A stretch of 64,000 nt of DNA, taken from Anas platyrhynchos. Taxonomy: Eukaryota; Chordata; Aves; Anseriformes; Anatidae. Location: NCBI RefSeq assembly GCF_047663525.1, contig NC_092590.1, positions 18,970,001-19,034,000 on the forward strand. Direction: 5' to 3'. Below are positions 37,001 to 47,080 of this stretch, one piece after another. Numbering within the stretch: the first letter of the stretch is position 1; each line of letters begins with the position of its first letter. Both the position numbers and the translations under genes were made by a program. Below the pieces are notes generated by a model. That model worked only from the letters and a program-made list of their open reading frames with translations. It had not been told where the DNA came from and did no database searches.

Positions 37001-37864
37001 GTCTGTTTTAAGCAAACCTCGTGGAGCTCACAGGTGTTTCCGAGTGCACGCACCAGATGCCAGCTAAGCGATGAGCACAAACGCGACTTGGGCTGGATGA
37101 AGCAGTGGGCAACCTGGCCCAACCTCGTCGCTGGCCCTGCCCCAAAATTTGGGGAGGAGGTTGAATCACAGACCGGGGCTCTTCCTGAAGCAGGCAGCGC
37201 TGTGCTGAGTCAGGCCCTCATCCGGTCCGAGTCAGTACAGCCACAGCCTGCCCCGCACACCTGGGCTGACTCGCAGCAGAGGAAGAAAAGGTGCCAAAGC
37301 CGGGCCTGCCCTGTGCCCGTGCTGCTGCAGGAGGGTGCCCGAGCCAGGCGAGCGGTGCTGCTTCATGGGACAAGGCGTCTCTTCATGTGGAAAGCAACCG
37401 GCACTTCAGCACTGTTAGCAGTGAACTAAGTCCAAGAGGATGAAGCCGCTTCTCAGAAGCGTTGCAGAGCTGGTGCCCGCTAGAAATGTGTGTTAATTAA
37501 TCCAAGCACTTTGTGAAATGAGTTTAATTACAGCGGTACACGTACATGCTTTCACAGGCTGCATGTCCTGCACCCCAACTGCGGGTCTGTCCCTCGCAGG
37601 GAAAAGCACCCGCTCGTTTCAGAGGCGAATTTCCCAGCCTCAGGCAGAAGGTGACCCCTTGTGCAACAGCCCGAGTTGTTCCCCCAAAACACACCAGACA
37701 CTCTCATTCATGCCTTTACCGAGATGAAGGGTGAGAAGGAGAGACATTACCTGATTGGGCTGAATTTTCGGCACATGTGCTTTCCACATTTGAGCTTCCC
37801 TAGAGATTGCCGTCTCCAGAAGGAGAGACAACCTCTGGCTCTCCAGGGGTCCTGAAAACTTCAT
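24587..37864 (-). CDS. CCNI: Cyclin I, complete coding region (six coding exons, 384 aa)
   Basis: Cyclin I is an atypical cyclin of the G/I group, expressed in post-mitotic tissue and reported to act with CDK5 in cell survival (established knowledge). The exons 37751-37864, 30443-30577, 26737-26811, 26421-26561, 25382-25612 and 24587-25045, read on the minus strand, are 114, 135, 75, 141, 231 and 459 bases. All are multiples of three and join in phase 0 with GT...AG introns. The cyclin box lies around residues 45-145 ([10 protein letters not shown] at 74-83, [12 protein letters not shown] at its middle), followed by a second cyclin-fold half and a C-terminal tail with an acidic block [19 protein letters not shown] (328-346). 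The end, [11 protein letters not shown], is identical to the remembered human protein. Human CCNI is about 377 aa. The first ATG, at 37864, matches the human MKF-GPLE start. Confidence 0.97.
25046..25381 (-). other. CCNI intron 6
   Basis: A 336-base GC-rich intron between exons 6 and 7. The plus-strand 181-codon frame across it (25091-25636) is antisense to CCNI coding sequence and is not a gene. Confidence 0.9.
25382..25612 (-). CDS. CCNI: CCNI coding exon 6 (residues 156-232)
   Basis: Encodes [20 protein letters not shown] through [16 protein letters not shown], the second cyclin-like helical half. Acceptor ttttccttctcag, donor gtgagg. Confidence 0.96.
25613..26420 (-). other. CCNI intron 5
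   Basis: An 808-base intron. No repeat or further exon recognised. Confidence 0.9.
26421..26561 (-). CDS. CCNI: CCNI coding exon 5 (residues 109-155)
   Basis: Encodes [20 protein letters not shown] through [23 protein letters not shown]...T...FL is the classic end of the cyclin box. Acceptor ggcttttgcag, donor gtaaat. Confidence 0.96.
26737..26811 (-). CDS. CCNI: CCNI coding exon 4 (residues 84-108)
   Basis: Only 25 codons, [20 protein letters not shown] then IEEDE, between acceptor ttgtgttgtag and donor gtaact. It is the core of the cyclin box (hydrophobic helix and Lys/Glu region). Confidence 0.96.
28604..28620 (+). repeat. A17 run preceded by AATAAA
   Basis: AATAAA at 28569-28574, a 30-base gap, then 17 A bases. 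This resembles the tail of a retroposed transcript, but no parent gene is recognised upstream. Confidence 0.5.
29203..29222 (+). repeat. A20 run
   Basis: Twenty consecutive A bases in CCNI intron 3 without a nearby polyadenylation signal. Confidence 0.9.
30443..30577 (-). CDS. CCNI: CCNI coding exon 3 (residues 39-83)
   Basis: Between acceptor ctctccaacag and donor gtaaat. Encodes [20 protein letters not shown] through [10 protein letters not shown], the first helices of the cyclin box. The final intron position matches the one in CCNG2. Confidence 0.96.
30578..37750 (-). other. CCNI intron 2
   Basis: A 7.2 kb intron. It has an A-run at about 35266-35283. I recognise no genes or known repeats; the 188-codon plus-strand frame at 31543-32109 is GC-rich and featureless. 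Confidence 0.8.
37751..37864 (-). CDS. CCNI: CCNI coding exon 2 (start codon, residues 1-38)
   Basis: ATG at 37864-37862 begins [20 protein letters not shown] and runs to KIQPNQ, then donor gtaatg. The context before it (GGTTACCATGA) has A at the fourth base before ATG rather than the usual third. The exon's acceptor is tttggttttgcag, giving exon bases 37865-37907 as 5' UTR. No upstream in-frame ATG lies within the exon. Confidence 0.95.
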
Positions 37865-37907
37865 GGTAACCCTTGGATCCACCTGCCACCCAGCTGGATA
37901 CAGCTAC
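37865..37907 (-). other. CCNI: CCNI 5' UTR portion of exon 2
   Basis: Forty-three bases between the acceptor AG (37908-37909) and the start codon, the usual arrangement for a gene with a non-coding first exon. Confidence 0.75.
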
Positions 37908-40900
37908 CTGCAAAACCAAAGACAGCCTGGTGAGATGCGGAGCCGTGCCCACTGGGTAAAAGAAGCAAGAGAAAGCACAAAGGTGACTGAAGCTGCAGGG
38001 ACTGGAAGAGGCTGGTGTGTAACGCACTTGGCAGACCCTGCAGGGAAACCCAAAGGGGATGTCAGTGAGTTGGCTGCCCTGGCCCCAGTCCCCCTAAGCT
38101 CAAAGCAGCTGGCCCAGGGAGCTGTGACTGCCGTTCACACGTTTGTCTGACATCCCGGCCCTGGAGTCTCGTTCCTTTCCCCAGCCACGGCAAGTCCTGT
38201 GCAAAACAGAGCGACGTTTGTTTGGGAATTTAAGTGATTTATGAGCTGAAGCACAACCAAAAGAGCAATATTTTCCCTCTCTGCAGTACGGTTTGCAGTT
38301 TCTCACAGAGGAGCCTGTAAAGGGGCTCTCCTGGCCCCCCACTGGCCTGCCTGAGCATTAACAATGCACCAAGAACCTCCAGCTTGGAAATTAGAAACAA
38401 AACACAGAGAAGTTTGTTCTGAGATTCCACCTTGTACTTTTAAAGAGAGAGAAGATCCGATCGGAAAGGTTATTCAAGTTGGGCTAATATTTCCTACCAT
38501 TACTCTGTCTGCACATTTCTTGACAGCATTAAATCACTTAGGCAAAACAATTCTGCCCTGAAGGGTAAATCCATGGGAAAGTTATTTAAACTTTCAATTC
38601 CTTTTGTGAGCTCTTGTGAAATCTGAAACAGGTGGATATTGGCCAAATCCTAACCAGGGTATTTCAGAAAGAGCAGCCTGTTAATCCAGCAGCTTACGCT
38701 GCATTTACAGGAAATAAGGCAACGTGCTGAAAAAGAGAGAACAAGCAAAGCTCACTGTGAAAACAGAGAGACTTCACTCACTGTAGATGACAACGGCAGC
38801 TCTGAACAGAAGAAGGCCCAGTGTCGTTGTGGGTTTAAGTGCACAGCTACCACTTCTCTTACTTCACAAAGGTGAAGCCAACATTCAGACGGAACCTGCA
38901 CAGAGCAGCACTCGAGTCCCGCTCACAGCCTTGTAGGTTTTAAGTGGCAAATAAACATCGAGGCCTTCGGTACTGAACACAAACCCCTCTTCACTTGGCT
39001 TTTAGGAAAAAATTGCTTCTCCTTGAGGACGGGCGAGGCAGCACTAGCTCGGCCCAGCCCTCAGAAGCTTTCTAGCCCCTCGGTGTAACAGCCTGAGGTG
39101 AATGGCTGCAGGGAATGCCTTGGATCAGGACTCCCGACTAGCTGGAAACGCTCTGCAGGGTCTCAAAACCGCCCCCACCGGCCCCAAAATGGCAAGTTAA
39201 TTATCCTTGTGGACTAAGTAACCCCTCCTCAAGGTCCGCAAGAAAAATTACAGGCCAAAGCCAGCATCCTCAGGTGCTTTCTTCTGCTGTGACAGACGGA
39301 CGGTCCCACCGTAATTATGACAGAAATGGGTTTCCCAGTCCTCTGGGCCCATCCTGGTCTTGCTCCTGTCTTTTTTTCCCGGTTTGGGCCACGGGGCTGG
39401 CCCCAGAGACCTCTCCAGAAAACATCCCTTTGCTACCCCGACCCATCCCAAGGCTCTCCCTGCAGTCAGCATCATGAGCAGTGACAGCAAAGGGAAAAGA
39501 GGAGAAAATAACCTTTCCCTTCTGCAGCAGGGAGGTAAACCAGCGAGGGCTGAGGCACAATAACCTTTATAAGGAAAAAAAGAAGCAGAATGACGCGCTT
39601 GCAAGTTTTCCTTGGAGCGAGAGTGGTGCGCAGACTTTTCCAGCACCGAGAGCACACCAGGCGAGTCGCCAAGCACCCCGAGGGCTGAAGCTTGTTTGCA
39701 TCTAAATTTACATAGCTCTTAATCAGATAAATGCACACCATTAAAATAAAAAAAAAATTCCAGCATGCCCTACGTGCATGCAGTTCTGCAACTATCTGCT
39801 CCAGAGCCCCACAGCTGCAGGAGGAGAAGCTGTGAGAGTCAGATGAGGCCACCACACACCAACTCGCCCCCGCTTTCTGCCTCCGTTTCCCCGATTTCAA
39901 ATAAAACTCAAGACCGGGGCAGGCGGCCGCCCAGCTGCTTTTTGGTCTGGGGCAGGGGGTGCTTGTGCAGGAGGCAACGCGTGGCTGGTCTGTGGGCTTT
40001 GTGATCGCCTGCGCTGCCAACAGCAGGCGGCTCTCGCAGACAAAAGGCGCAGCGGAGGAACGAGTTACCCCGAATTATCCCGGCTCCTCAGCGTCCCCAC
40101 CTCGCCGCAGCGCTGCTGTGCCGGTGTGACAGCCACGCTCTGTGAACGGGATCGCCGAAATCCTTCAGGGCAATTATGAAAACCTCTTTTGTTTTGCAGT
40201 GGTTTTTGGTCATGGATCGTTTCAGAAACAAAGAATAGCGATACAGGACTGAGATTTCTAGGACTAGAGGCAGCCCAGGAGCTGTTGCCTTTCTGTCACA
40301 CATGAGGCCAGGCGGGCACTCTGGGCAGCAGGGGTTATTCCAGCAGAGCTCAAGCACCGCGGGCATTTCTGCAGACCGCATCAGTATTTTCTGCAGCCAG
40401 CAGCCACATCTGCCTCGGCTGCAGTGAGCAGTAACACACTCTCACAGATGACCCAAAACCAAGACTTTTTGGGGTGGGGGAGGACGGCGAAGCTGGAGGA
40501 GAGGAAGGAGACTGAGCCCCTCCGAGCTCCAGCCCGCCATCTGTGATTCCCAGCGATGGAAACGTCGCGTGCACGGCTCGGAGGAGCCATCTCCCTGCGC
40601 GTTGTGATTAGAAATTTCAAAGCTGTGGGCGGGGGGTGGGATGGATGTTAATTTTAGCATCTGGGGCTTTCTCTCGGCTTAACTCCTTCCTCACAATTCG
40701 CTCCAGGCAGGAGGAGGTAGCTACAGCAACGCCTAGGTCTGAGAGGGAAAAAGCAGCGGGCACACACGGCCTTTACGCTTTGTACATCTTTTTAATTCGG
40801 ATAACAACCCTGAGAGGCCAACACTCCCATGAACGTCTCACTGCTGGAAATCACTGCCCGGCTTTCCGTCCTTTCCACCTGACCAAGCACAACAAGGGCT

Positions 40901-42566
40901 AGCTGTGGAGGACAGGCAGGGGTTAAGAGCAGCATTCGGCTGTTTGCCTTGTGGAAAGTAAGGCGTGCTGTAGCCTGGTGAGTGGAAATAGCTGGCCGGA
41001 GATGTGAGACAATATATGTGAGTGTTTCCAAGCTAAGTGACCGGGGGAAAAATGTTTGGGGATGCAGTGTCAAATTTCACCGTCTCAATAAGCGAGGGGC
41101 TGGGCAGCGATGAGCTGACTTCTGTGGAATGAAGTCAAATTGGAATTAATTCCCCCCAGAGACATGTGGGGATGTCACGGGTAGGCATCCCCCAGGTAAG
41201 CGGATGAGAGCACCTCTACCAAGCGAAGCAGCGTGTCGGCTTGTGTGGAAGCAGCCAACAGACCCAAATTCCCAAAGCGGCGATTTTATTCGGGCTGGCA
41301 GTGAAGGGCCCTTGCCATTTGTCGGCGTGACTCACCCAGAGCTAACTCCCACAACCTGCTACAAAGGGAAGCCTGTCAGATATTTTGGCAGCATCTTTCA
41401 GGCGAGCTCGCGTACATCACACACTCGCCACTTCTTTTCCTCCAACCAGCTTTTTCCAGGGAGTGTAAACAAATGTGACCTCATTTTAGTGCTGGCTTTC
41501 CAAATTTAAGAACTTCTCCAAACATCTCGAGGACTCGAGATTGATGCAAGCGTTTCCCTATTTAAGGGAGGCTGAAATGCCATTTCCCGTGGTAGGGACT
41601 TCTGAAAAGCCAGGCAGGAGATGAAGCCCTGCCTGAACTCGCAGACAACATCCCCATTCTTTCCCCCGTGAGGCCGGCATGCCTCCAGGTCCCTCCTGCC
41701 CTACCAGTGGCACAAGCTGAAAACACAGGACGAGGTTTGCAGCTCCTTTTTGTCTCGGCCAAGAGCCCGAGCAGCCTGTGCCCAGAAAGGCCTTTGGTAG
41801 CCAAGGGCTTAAGCTGCAAAGAGGCTGCCCCAGCCAGGCTGCTTCCCCTTCTGAGGCACCCCGTGGCAACGTCCCAAGCCAGCCGCGGCTGAGAGGTGAA
41901 GGCAGGCTCCAGCCCTGGGAGAGCAGCTCCAGCTGCGCAACGCATGTGTTTGATGCAAAGAGGAGATGGAACTCAATATACTTTAATGAGCTCTGCTCTG
42001 AGATTTTGGTTTATTTGAACCTAAAAATCAAAGGAGAAGTTATTAACCGACAGAGGCTCCTTGCCTGCATGGATTAAATTAAGCAAAAACAAAACCCTAG
42101 CAAAGCAAACCCCCTCCATGCCATTTCATGAACGCCTGCAGAAGAACCGCGTATATTTTATACTCCTTCAGCACTGCGGGCTCATCCTCTGGCTGCTGAT
42201 AGGCACGCGAGATGCCTCTTGAAGACACGAACTCCTCACAGTGCTTATTAAAGTCAGCCACGGGGCTCAGGCGAACGTTTTGGTAGGAATCGGCCCCGCT
42301 ACGGCCTGGCACGCAGATCTCCAGCCTGGCAGAGGCGCTGCCAGGCCAGGGGCGTGACTGCACCCAGTGACACCAGCTGGGGGGTCTCACGGGGACGAGG
42401 CCCTGCCCATCAGGGAATGCCCAAGGACCCCATAAGGAAGGCAGAGGTGGCTGCTGCTGGTGAGGGAAGCCACAAGGCTGCGGGTCGGAGGAAGCTCTAA
42501 CGAGGGAAACGAGCTGCCCCTGATTAGGGAGGGTCAAGCACCCGTTAGCCAGTGCTCGGGAGAAGC

Positions 42567-42884
42567 CTATATAAGAGGGCAGCTTGCAGAGCACAGCCAC
42601 TCTGTGGGGTGGGTGTGAAGAAGGGGGCTGCTCACCCTGCACTGCTGGAGGGGCTCAGGTATGGCCCTTCCCTGGCAGCTGTGGGAAACCAGCAAGCTGT
42701 GGTGCCTCTTGGAGGTGCCTGTACTCCACGCATGGAGCTTGGGAGATAAAGGTGAGGAGCTGGAGATGTGGGCCCTGCTGTGGGGCTGTGATCCTGTGGG
42801 GGTGGCTGGAGTGCCCCAGCTTCCTTTGGGAAGGTCAGGGTGGGAAGCTGAGGGGACCTCAAGCTGTGGCACTGTGGTAATAAA
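42567..42884 (+). promoter_or_regulatory. Plus-strand TATA box to AATAAA cassette in CCNI intron 1
   Basis: CTATATAAG at 42567-42575 has GC-rich flanks. A start site would fall near 42600 and an ATG lies at 42661 in context CAGGTATGG. A good donor AAAG|GTGAGG lies at 42751, and AATAAA lies at 42879-42884 followed by a GT-containing stretch. This could be a small antisense transcript unit or a solo LTR whose ends I could not define. No homologous protein recognised. Confidence 0.35.
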
Positions 42885-43689
42885 TGGTGTGCCCCAAGTC
42901 TGCGACCCCCACAGCCAGAGCTACTTGAGGGTCTCCAGCCAAGGGCCACCACCGTGAGGAAGGGACTGGAGCATCCTCCCCCTGAGAAAAGAGGGAGCTG
43001 GGCCTCCAGAGATCCCTGCCCACCCCAGCCAGCCTGGGTTTTGTACAGGCTTCAGGCTCAGAGCAGTGGTGAGGGCGCAGCTGTGTGCCCAGAGTGGCTC
43101 ATCAGTTCTGCCGGCACACGCAGCCTCTGCAAATGCTGAAAGCAGAGCAGGAAGCTTAAAAAAAAAAAAAGGGGGGGGTAAACCAGAGCTGGCATTATGT
43201 AATGTCTCGCTGCTAGCCTCCTCAAAGGAAAGGCAACACATGCAGAGCACGATCTGCTTCTCCCACCGCCACTGCGACCTCTTCTAAATCACTGTGGGCT
43301 GGAGGAAGTCACTCTGAGGAAAATCAAGCTCACAAAGTCTCTAAGAGCAAGCGGCAACTTCAGAAAACAGGGCCAGAGGCTTTCCTGCTTATACAAGCTA
43401 ACTCTCTGCAGACAAGGGCCAACAGGCTTTCAGGATGCGAGGCATCACGCACCGCCTTTTGCACAACATAATCCCCCGAAACCAAATAAAGACGATGCCT
43501 CCGTGGGCAAAAAGGCTGGAACGGGACTCGGCGATGGCGCTTTGTCTTTGGGAAGCAGTCATTAGCGTAAATGAACAGCAACAAAACCAAACAAGTTCTT
43601 ACCCAGTTCAACACCCACATCCAAAAAAACATGGGACTACAATGGCTCAATTCCCCTCGACAACAACAAAAGAAAATGTTATCTGAAAG

Positions 43690-44010
43690 CATAAATGCTC
43701 ACTGAGGCCAATATTTTGCTCTGCAGACTCTGATTGGCTTCAGGGTAAATTATCAGTGATTACAGCTAATACCAGGATACAGTGCGAGGCACTAAAAAGA
43801 GGTAATTATGAGGAAATGAGAAATTATCTGCTGTAGAAACAATAGATCAATTATGAGGTACAGCACAGTAGCTGCGGAGCAGCATTCTTAAGCTCTGAGG
43901 GTACTGTCTCCTCTTTCTCATTAACCAAAGAGAACCCACAGTTATAAAGCTTAATTATCCTCCAGGAGCATAGGCTTGCTGTCTAATTAGCTTCTTGTTG
44001 AGACAATATA
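43690..44010. promoter_or_regulatory. AT-rich block with clustered homeodomain-type sites
   Basis: TAATTA palindromes at 43803-43808, 43952-43957 and 43984-43989. AATTATC at 43822 and CAATTATG near 43849 add to the cluster, and a CCAAT-type ATTGG lies at 43733. The density and even texture differ from the surrounding GC-rich intron and suggest a conserved enhancer (inference). Confidence 0.3.
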
Positions 44011-46399
44011 GAAAAGGACCTAATTCCAGTTGTCCACAAAATGGGATGGCACAGGCTCATCTCTCCCGCCCAACCAGCATGAATTTAATAGCCTTGGTAT
44101 CCCTGGTTCTGGGCCTAAAAGCAAGAATCCTCGGCCTAAAACAAGCTCAGAGAAGAAACCCTGGGTATTGATGAAGAAAACCCTGTGTCCAAGGGCTCAT
44201 GCTGTGCAGCCCCCCTCTGCTGCCATCACATGTACAGGCATGTTTGTGGCTCTTCCCTGAAGGGAGGCTGTGCCCTTAAAGGAAGCCGGCTCCTCAGCAG
44301 CTGTTAGGAGCAGTTAAACCCCAAGGTTTATAGGCGAAATTACAGTGGGAAGGTAAGCGTTGAAGATTTGGGGGCTCAAGCCAAGAGCTACCCCTGCAAA
44401 TGAGCAGGATCTGCGCAGGGCAGCAGCGCAGCAAAAGGCACAGCCTCTGGGCAACGGGCCGTGCAGCACCTCCCGGCATCCCGGCACGGGGTGTGTTTGA
44501 TGTCCGGGCTACTGAGCAAAACAGAGGCTCTGCATTAACGTTTTGTTCATTGCGGAGCTCACAGGGGAGTTCATTGCACACTGAGTGCAGATCCCCTTTA
44601 TGGCCACCAAAACGGCGTTGGTAATGGTCACAGTTAGCAAGCACAAGGGAAGGGAGAATTGGAGACTGCATCTGCCTTGTACTCAGAGGGGAGACACCTG
44701 ATATTTTCCTTACATCTCAGTGACTTCATCTTGCTGTTTTGGCCTTCAAAAACAGCCAGTATTGTCCTGAGTTCTGAAAGAAACTATTCTCTATTGTCAG
44801 TGAACCAGAACTCCCCCTGAAATCCACCTCCTCGAGGGGTTTCCTGCTGCTTTGTAGCAGCAGGTGACAGCAGCTGGGTGTGCGGCATCCTCGGCCCCAC
44901 TGAAGCCCTGGGAGCTACGGGGAGCGCCGCAGTTTGTTCCTGGGCACGAGAGGACCTTTGGCTCCCATGGCTGGGTTTCACTCTGGAGGCGCACGATTTC
45001 TAACCATAACTTGCTCCCTGCTCAAGCAACCAAGCCCTAAGGGCTGTCATTCGGCAGCGAGAACGCTCTGACTAGCTCTGGTGACCCACTAGTGCTGCTC
45101 AGCCCGTACTGAGTTCCTCTCCAGAAGGCTACAGAGCAGTGCGAAACAAACGGCAGGCTGTGCACCTCCGCTGTCACCCAGGTTAAAGATATCGTTTACA
45201 CCTGTGTGACAGCTGTACCAAATCTCACTTCCGAAAAAGCACCACATGAAAAACACAAAGATTAAACCTGCAAAGACAGGTGCTCCCGAAAATCCAGTTG
45301 GGTGGGAGGTCATGTTTAGCTACTGCTTCTTAGCAGGGTGCTGCTGTGGGTGTGCAAAGGAAAGCATCCTTTGTGTGGGCCCAGGGGGGGAACGTGTGCT
45401 GAAAGGAGCACCGCACCAACGCTGTGTGTGTTTTCGCTCCTTTGCCTGTGCAAGGTAAGCTGGGGAGAGGGGAAAACATGAGACAAACTACAGGGGGGAT
45501 GCTACAGCTGCGAACGCCTGGGTCCAGCTATGGACTTGAAAAGTTTATCCCAGGGCAATGATATGCAAAGACATCAAGTGGCCTCGCATTCGGACTGCTG
45601 TGTATTTAACCCAGTAGGTCTGTCTGGGGTGTTGTGATAAATCTGAAAGCAGGGAGATGACACATCTTGGAAGGAAAATGTTGACTGCACCACAGTGTTA
45701 ATGTAAGATGGCAGCCACATAGCTCTGGGTGCTGTGCTGCCCCGAAAAACCTAGGTCCCAACCCCTGGCTTGCCAATTTCCTCATACAAAGCTGTGCCAA
45801 GGCCTGTGGGGTGCAGGAATAGGGACGGGTGAGCCACAGCTGCTTCCCTCATGCAGAGCCTCGGGAGCATCCATGGGGGCTGCCCGCAGCCCCGTGGGAC
45901 AGCGGGAAAGCCCGGCCCCAGCAGGCATCCTCGGAGCAGCACCTTTTGTGCAAAGCCAGAGCAACATCTGTCAGTCCTGCAATGACGCCAGGACAGACGC
46001 CACCTTGGAGAAACTTTAAATAAGGACAAGCAATAGGCAAACAAAGCTCCGGGCTGGGCCGGAACGTACAGAATGGGAAGGAGGCAGGAGGGCCGTGGTG
46101 AAAGGAGCATCTGAGAGGGGTTTGGCTGAATACTGAACTATACATGAGCTGCGAGGAGGGGTGCAGGGTAAACTGAAGTATAGATACAGGGGGAAGTTCA
46201 GCTCCTGCTGGGGTGAGGCCAGAAGATCGGCTCCCCGCATCCCACACCAGGGTCCGTGCAGCCCCACGCCCTGGGGATGGGGGCGAGCCAGCCCCACAAG
46301 GTGGCCGAGCTTCTGTCCAAGCAAACCTGGGTGCTCCGCAGGGATCCCACAGCAATCCCTTGGGATGAGGCGACGGCGGGGCTGGCTTCTGGAGCCCAA

Positions 46400-47080
46400 C
46401 CGCTGTCCGTGAGCGGGGCGAGGTGGGCCCAGCCAGCCGGCCCTAAGAGGGGGGCACTCCGGGGCCTGAGGGGGACGCGAGGGGAGCCCCCACTCCCCCT
46501 TCCCTTCCCTTCCCCGCCCGCTTCCCCGTCCCGGCCTCACCTCCCCTGCGCGGCGGCGGGGTGCCCGGCGGGGCCCGGCCATCAGCAGCCCATGGCGGGG
46601 CGGCGGCGGCGGCGCCGGGGGCTCCTCCGCGGCTTCTTCAGCTCCGGGCGGGCCCCATGGCCGGGGCCGGGGCCGGGAGGAAGAGGAGGAAGAGGAGGGA
46701 GGAGGAGGAGGCGGCGGCGGCGGCCGGCGGGTTCATGTCGCCATGGCGGGGCGGCGGCGACGGGCTGCGAAGGGAGAGGCGGGCCGCCGCCGCCGCCGCG
46801 CGGGGGTCGGGGGAAAGAAAAAAAAAGAAAAAGAAAAATGAAAACAAAATAAAACGGGGAGGGGGAAAGGGAAGGAGGGGAAGGGGAGCGAGAGGCAGCC
46901 CGCAGCCAGGCGGGGAGCAGGGGAAGGGGCGGCGCGGCGGCTCCCCGCAGGCTCTGCCCGCCCCCCGGGCGGGGCCGCGGCGCTGGTTGGGGGCGGGGAC
47001 CCGGGTTCGAGTCCCGGAGTCGGCAAAAAGCCCCCGGGGGCAGCGGGGCCGCAGCGGGTACCGGGCACCGGGCACAGCCC
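46400..47080. promoter_or_regulatory. CCNI: CpG island, presumed CCNI promoter
   Basis: Dense CG dinucleotides with GGC/CCG repeats (46600-46810). It lies 8.6 kb upstream of the CCNI start codon on the minus strand, with no other gene starting nearby. I see no TATA box, and no CCAAT box on the minus strand. A minus-strand purine/pyrimidine-biased low-complexity tract occupies 46815-46900. Confidence 0.7.
46541..46800 (-). other. CCNI: Probable non-coding first exon of CCNI (upper end uncertain)
   Basis: On the minus strand, GGGGAG|GTGAGG gives a consensus splice donor with the last exon base at 46541, inside the CpG island. Exon 2 opens with a 5' UTR acceptor, so a non-coding exon 1 is required. 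The transcription start (placed at about 46800) is a guess. Confidence 0.4.

Larger units (their letters stand above)
37908..46540 (-). other. CCNI intron 1
   Basis: Long first intron (about 8.6 kb, if exon 1 ends at 46541). It contains a plus-strand TATA-to-AATAAA cassette at 42567-42884 and a homeodomain-site-rich block at 43690-44010. No protein-coding exon is recognised. Confidence 0.6.

Noticed and set aside
42097..42642. 181-codon minus-strand open frame in CCNI intron 1
   Set aside because: No recognisable domain, composition biased, and it overlaps the plus-strand TATA cassette.
47001..47025. tRNA gene
   Set aside because: Only the T-arm half is present; no A box, anticodon arm or pairing acceptor strand.
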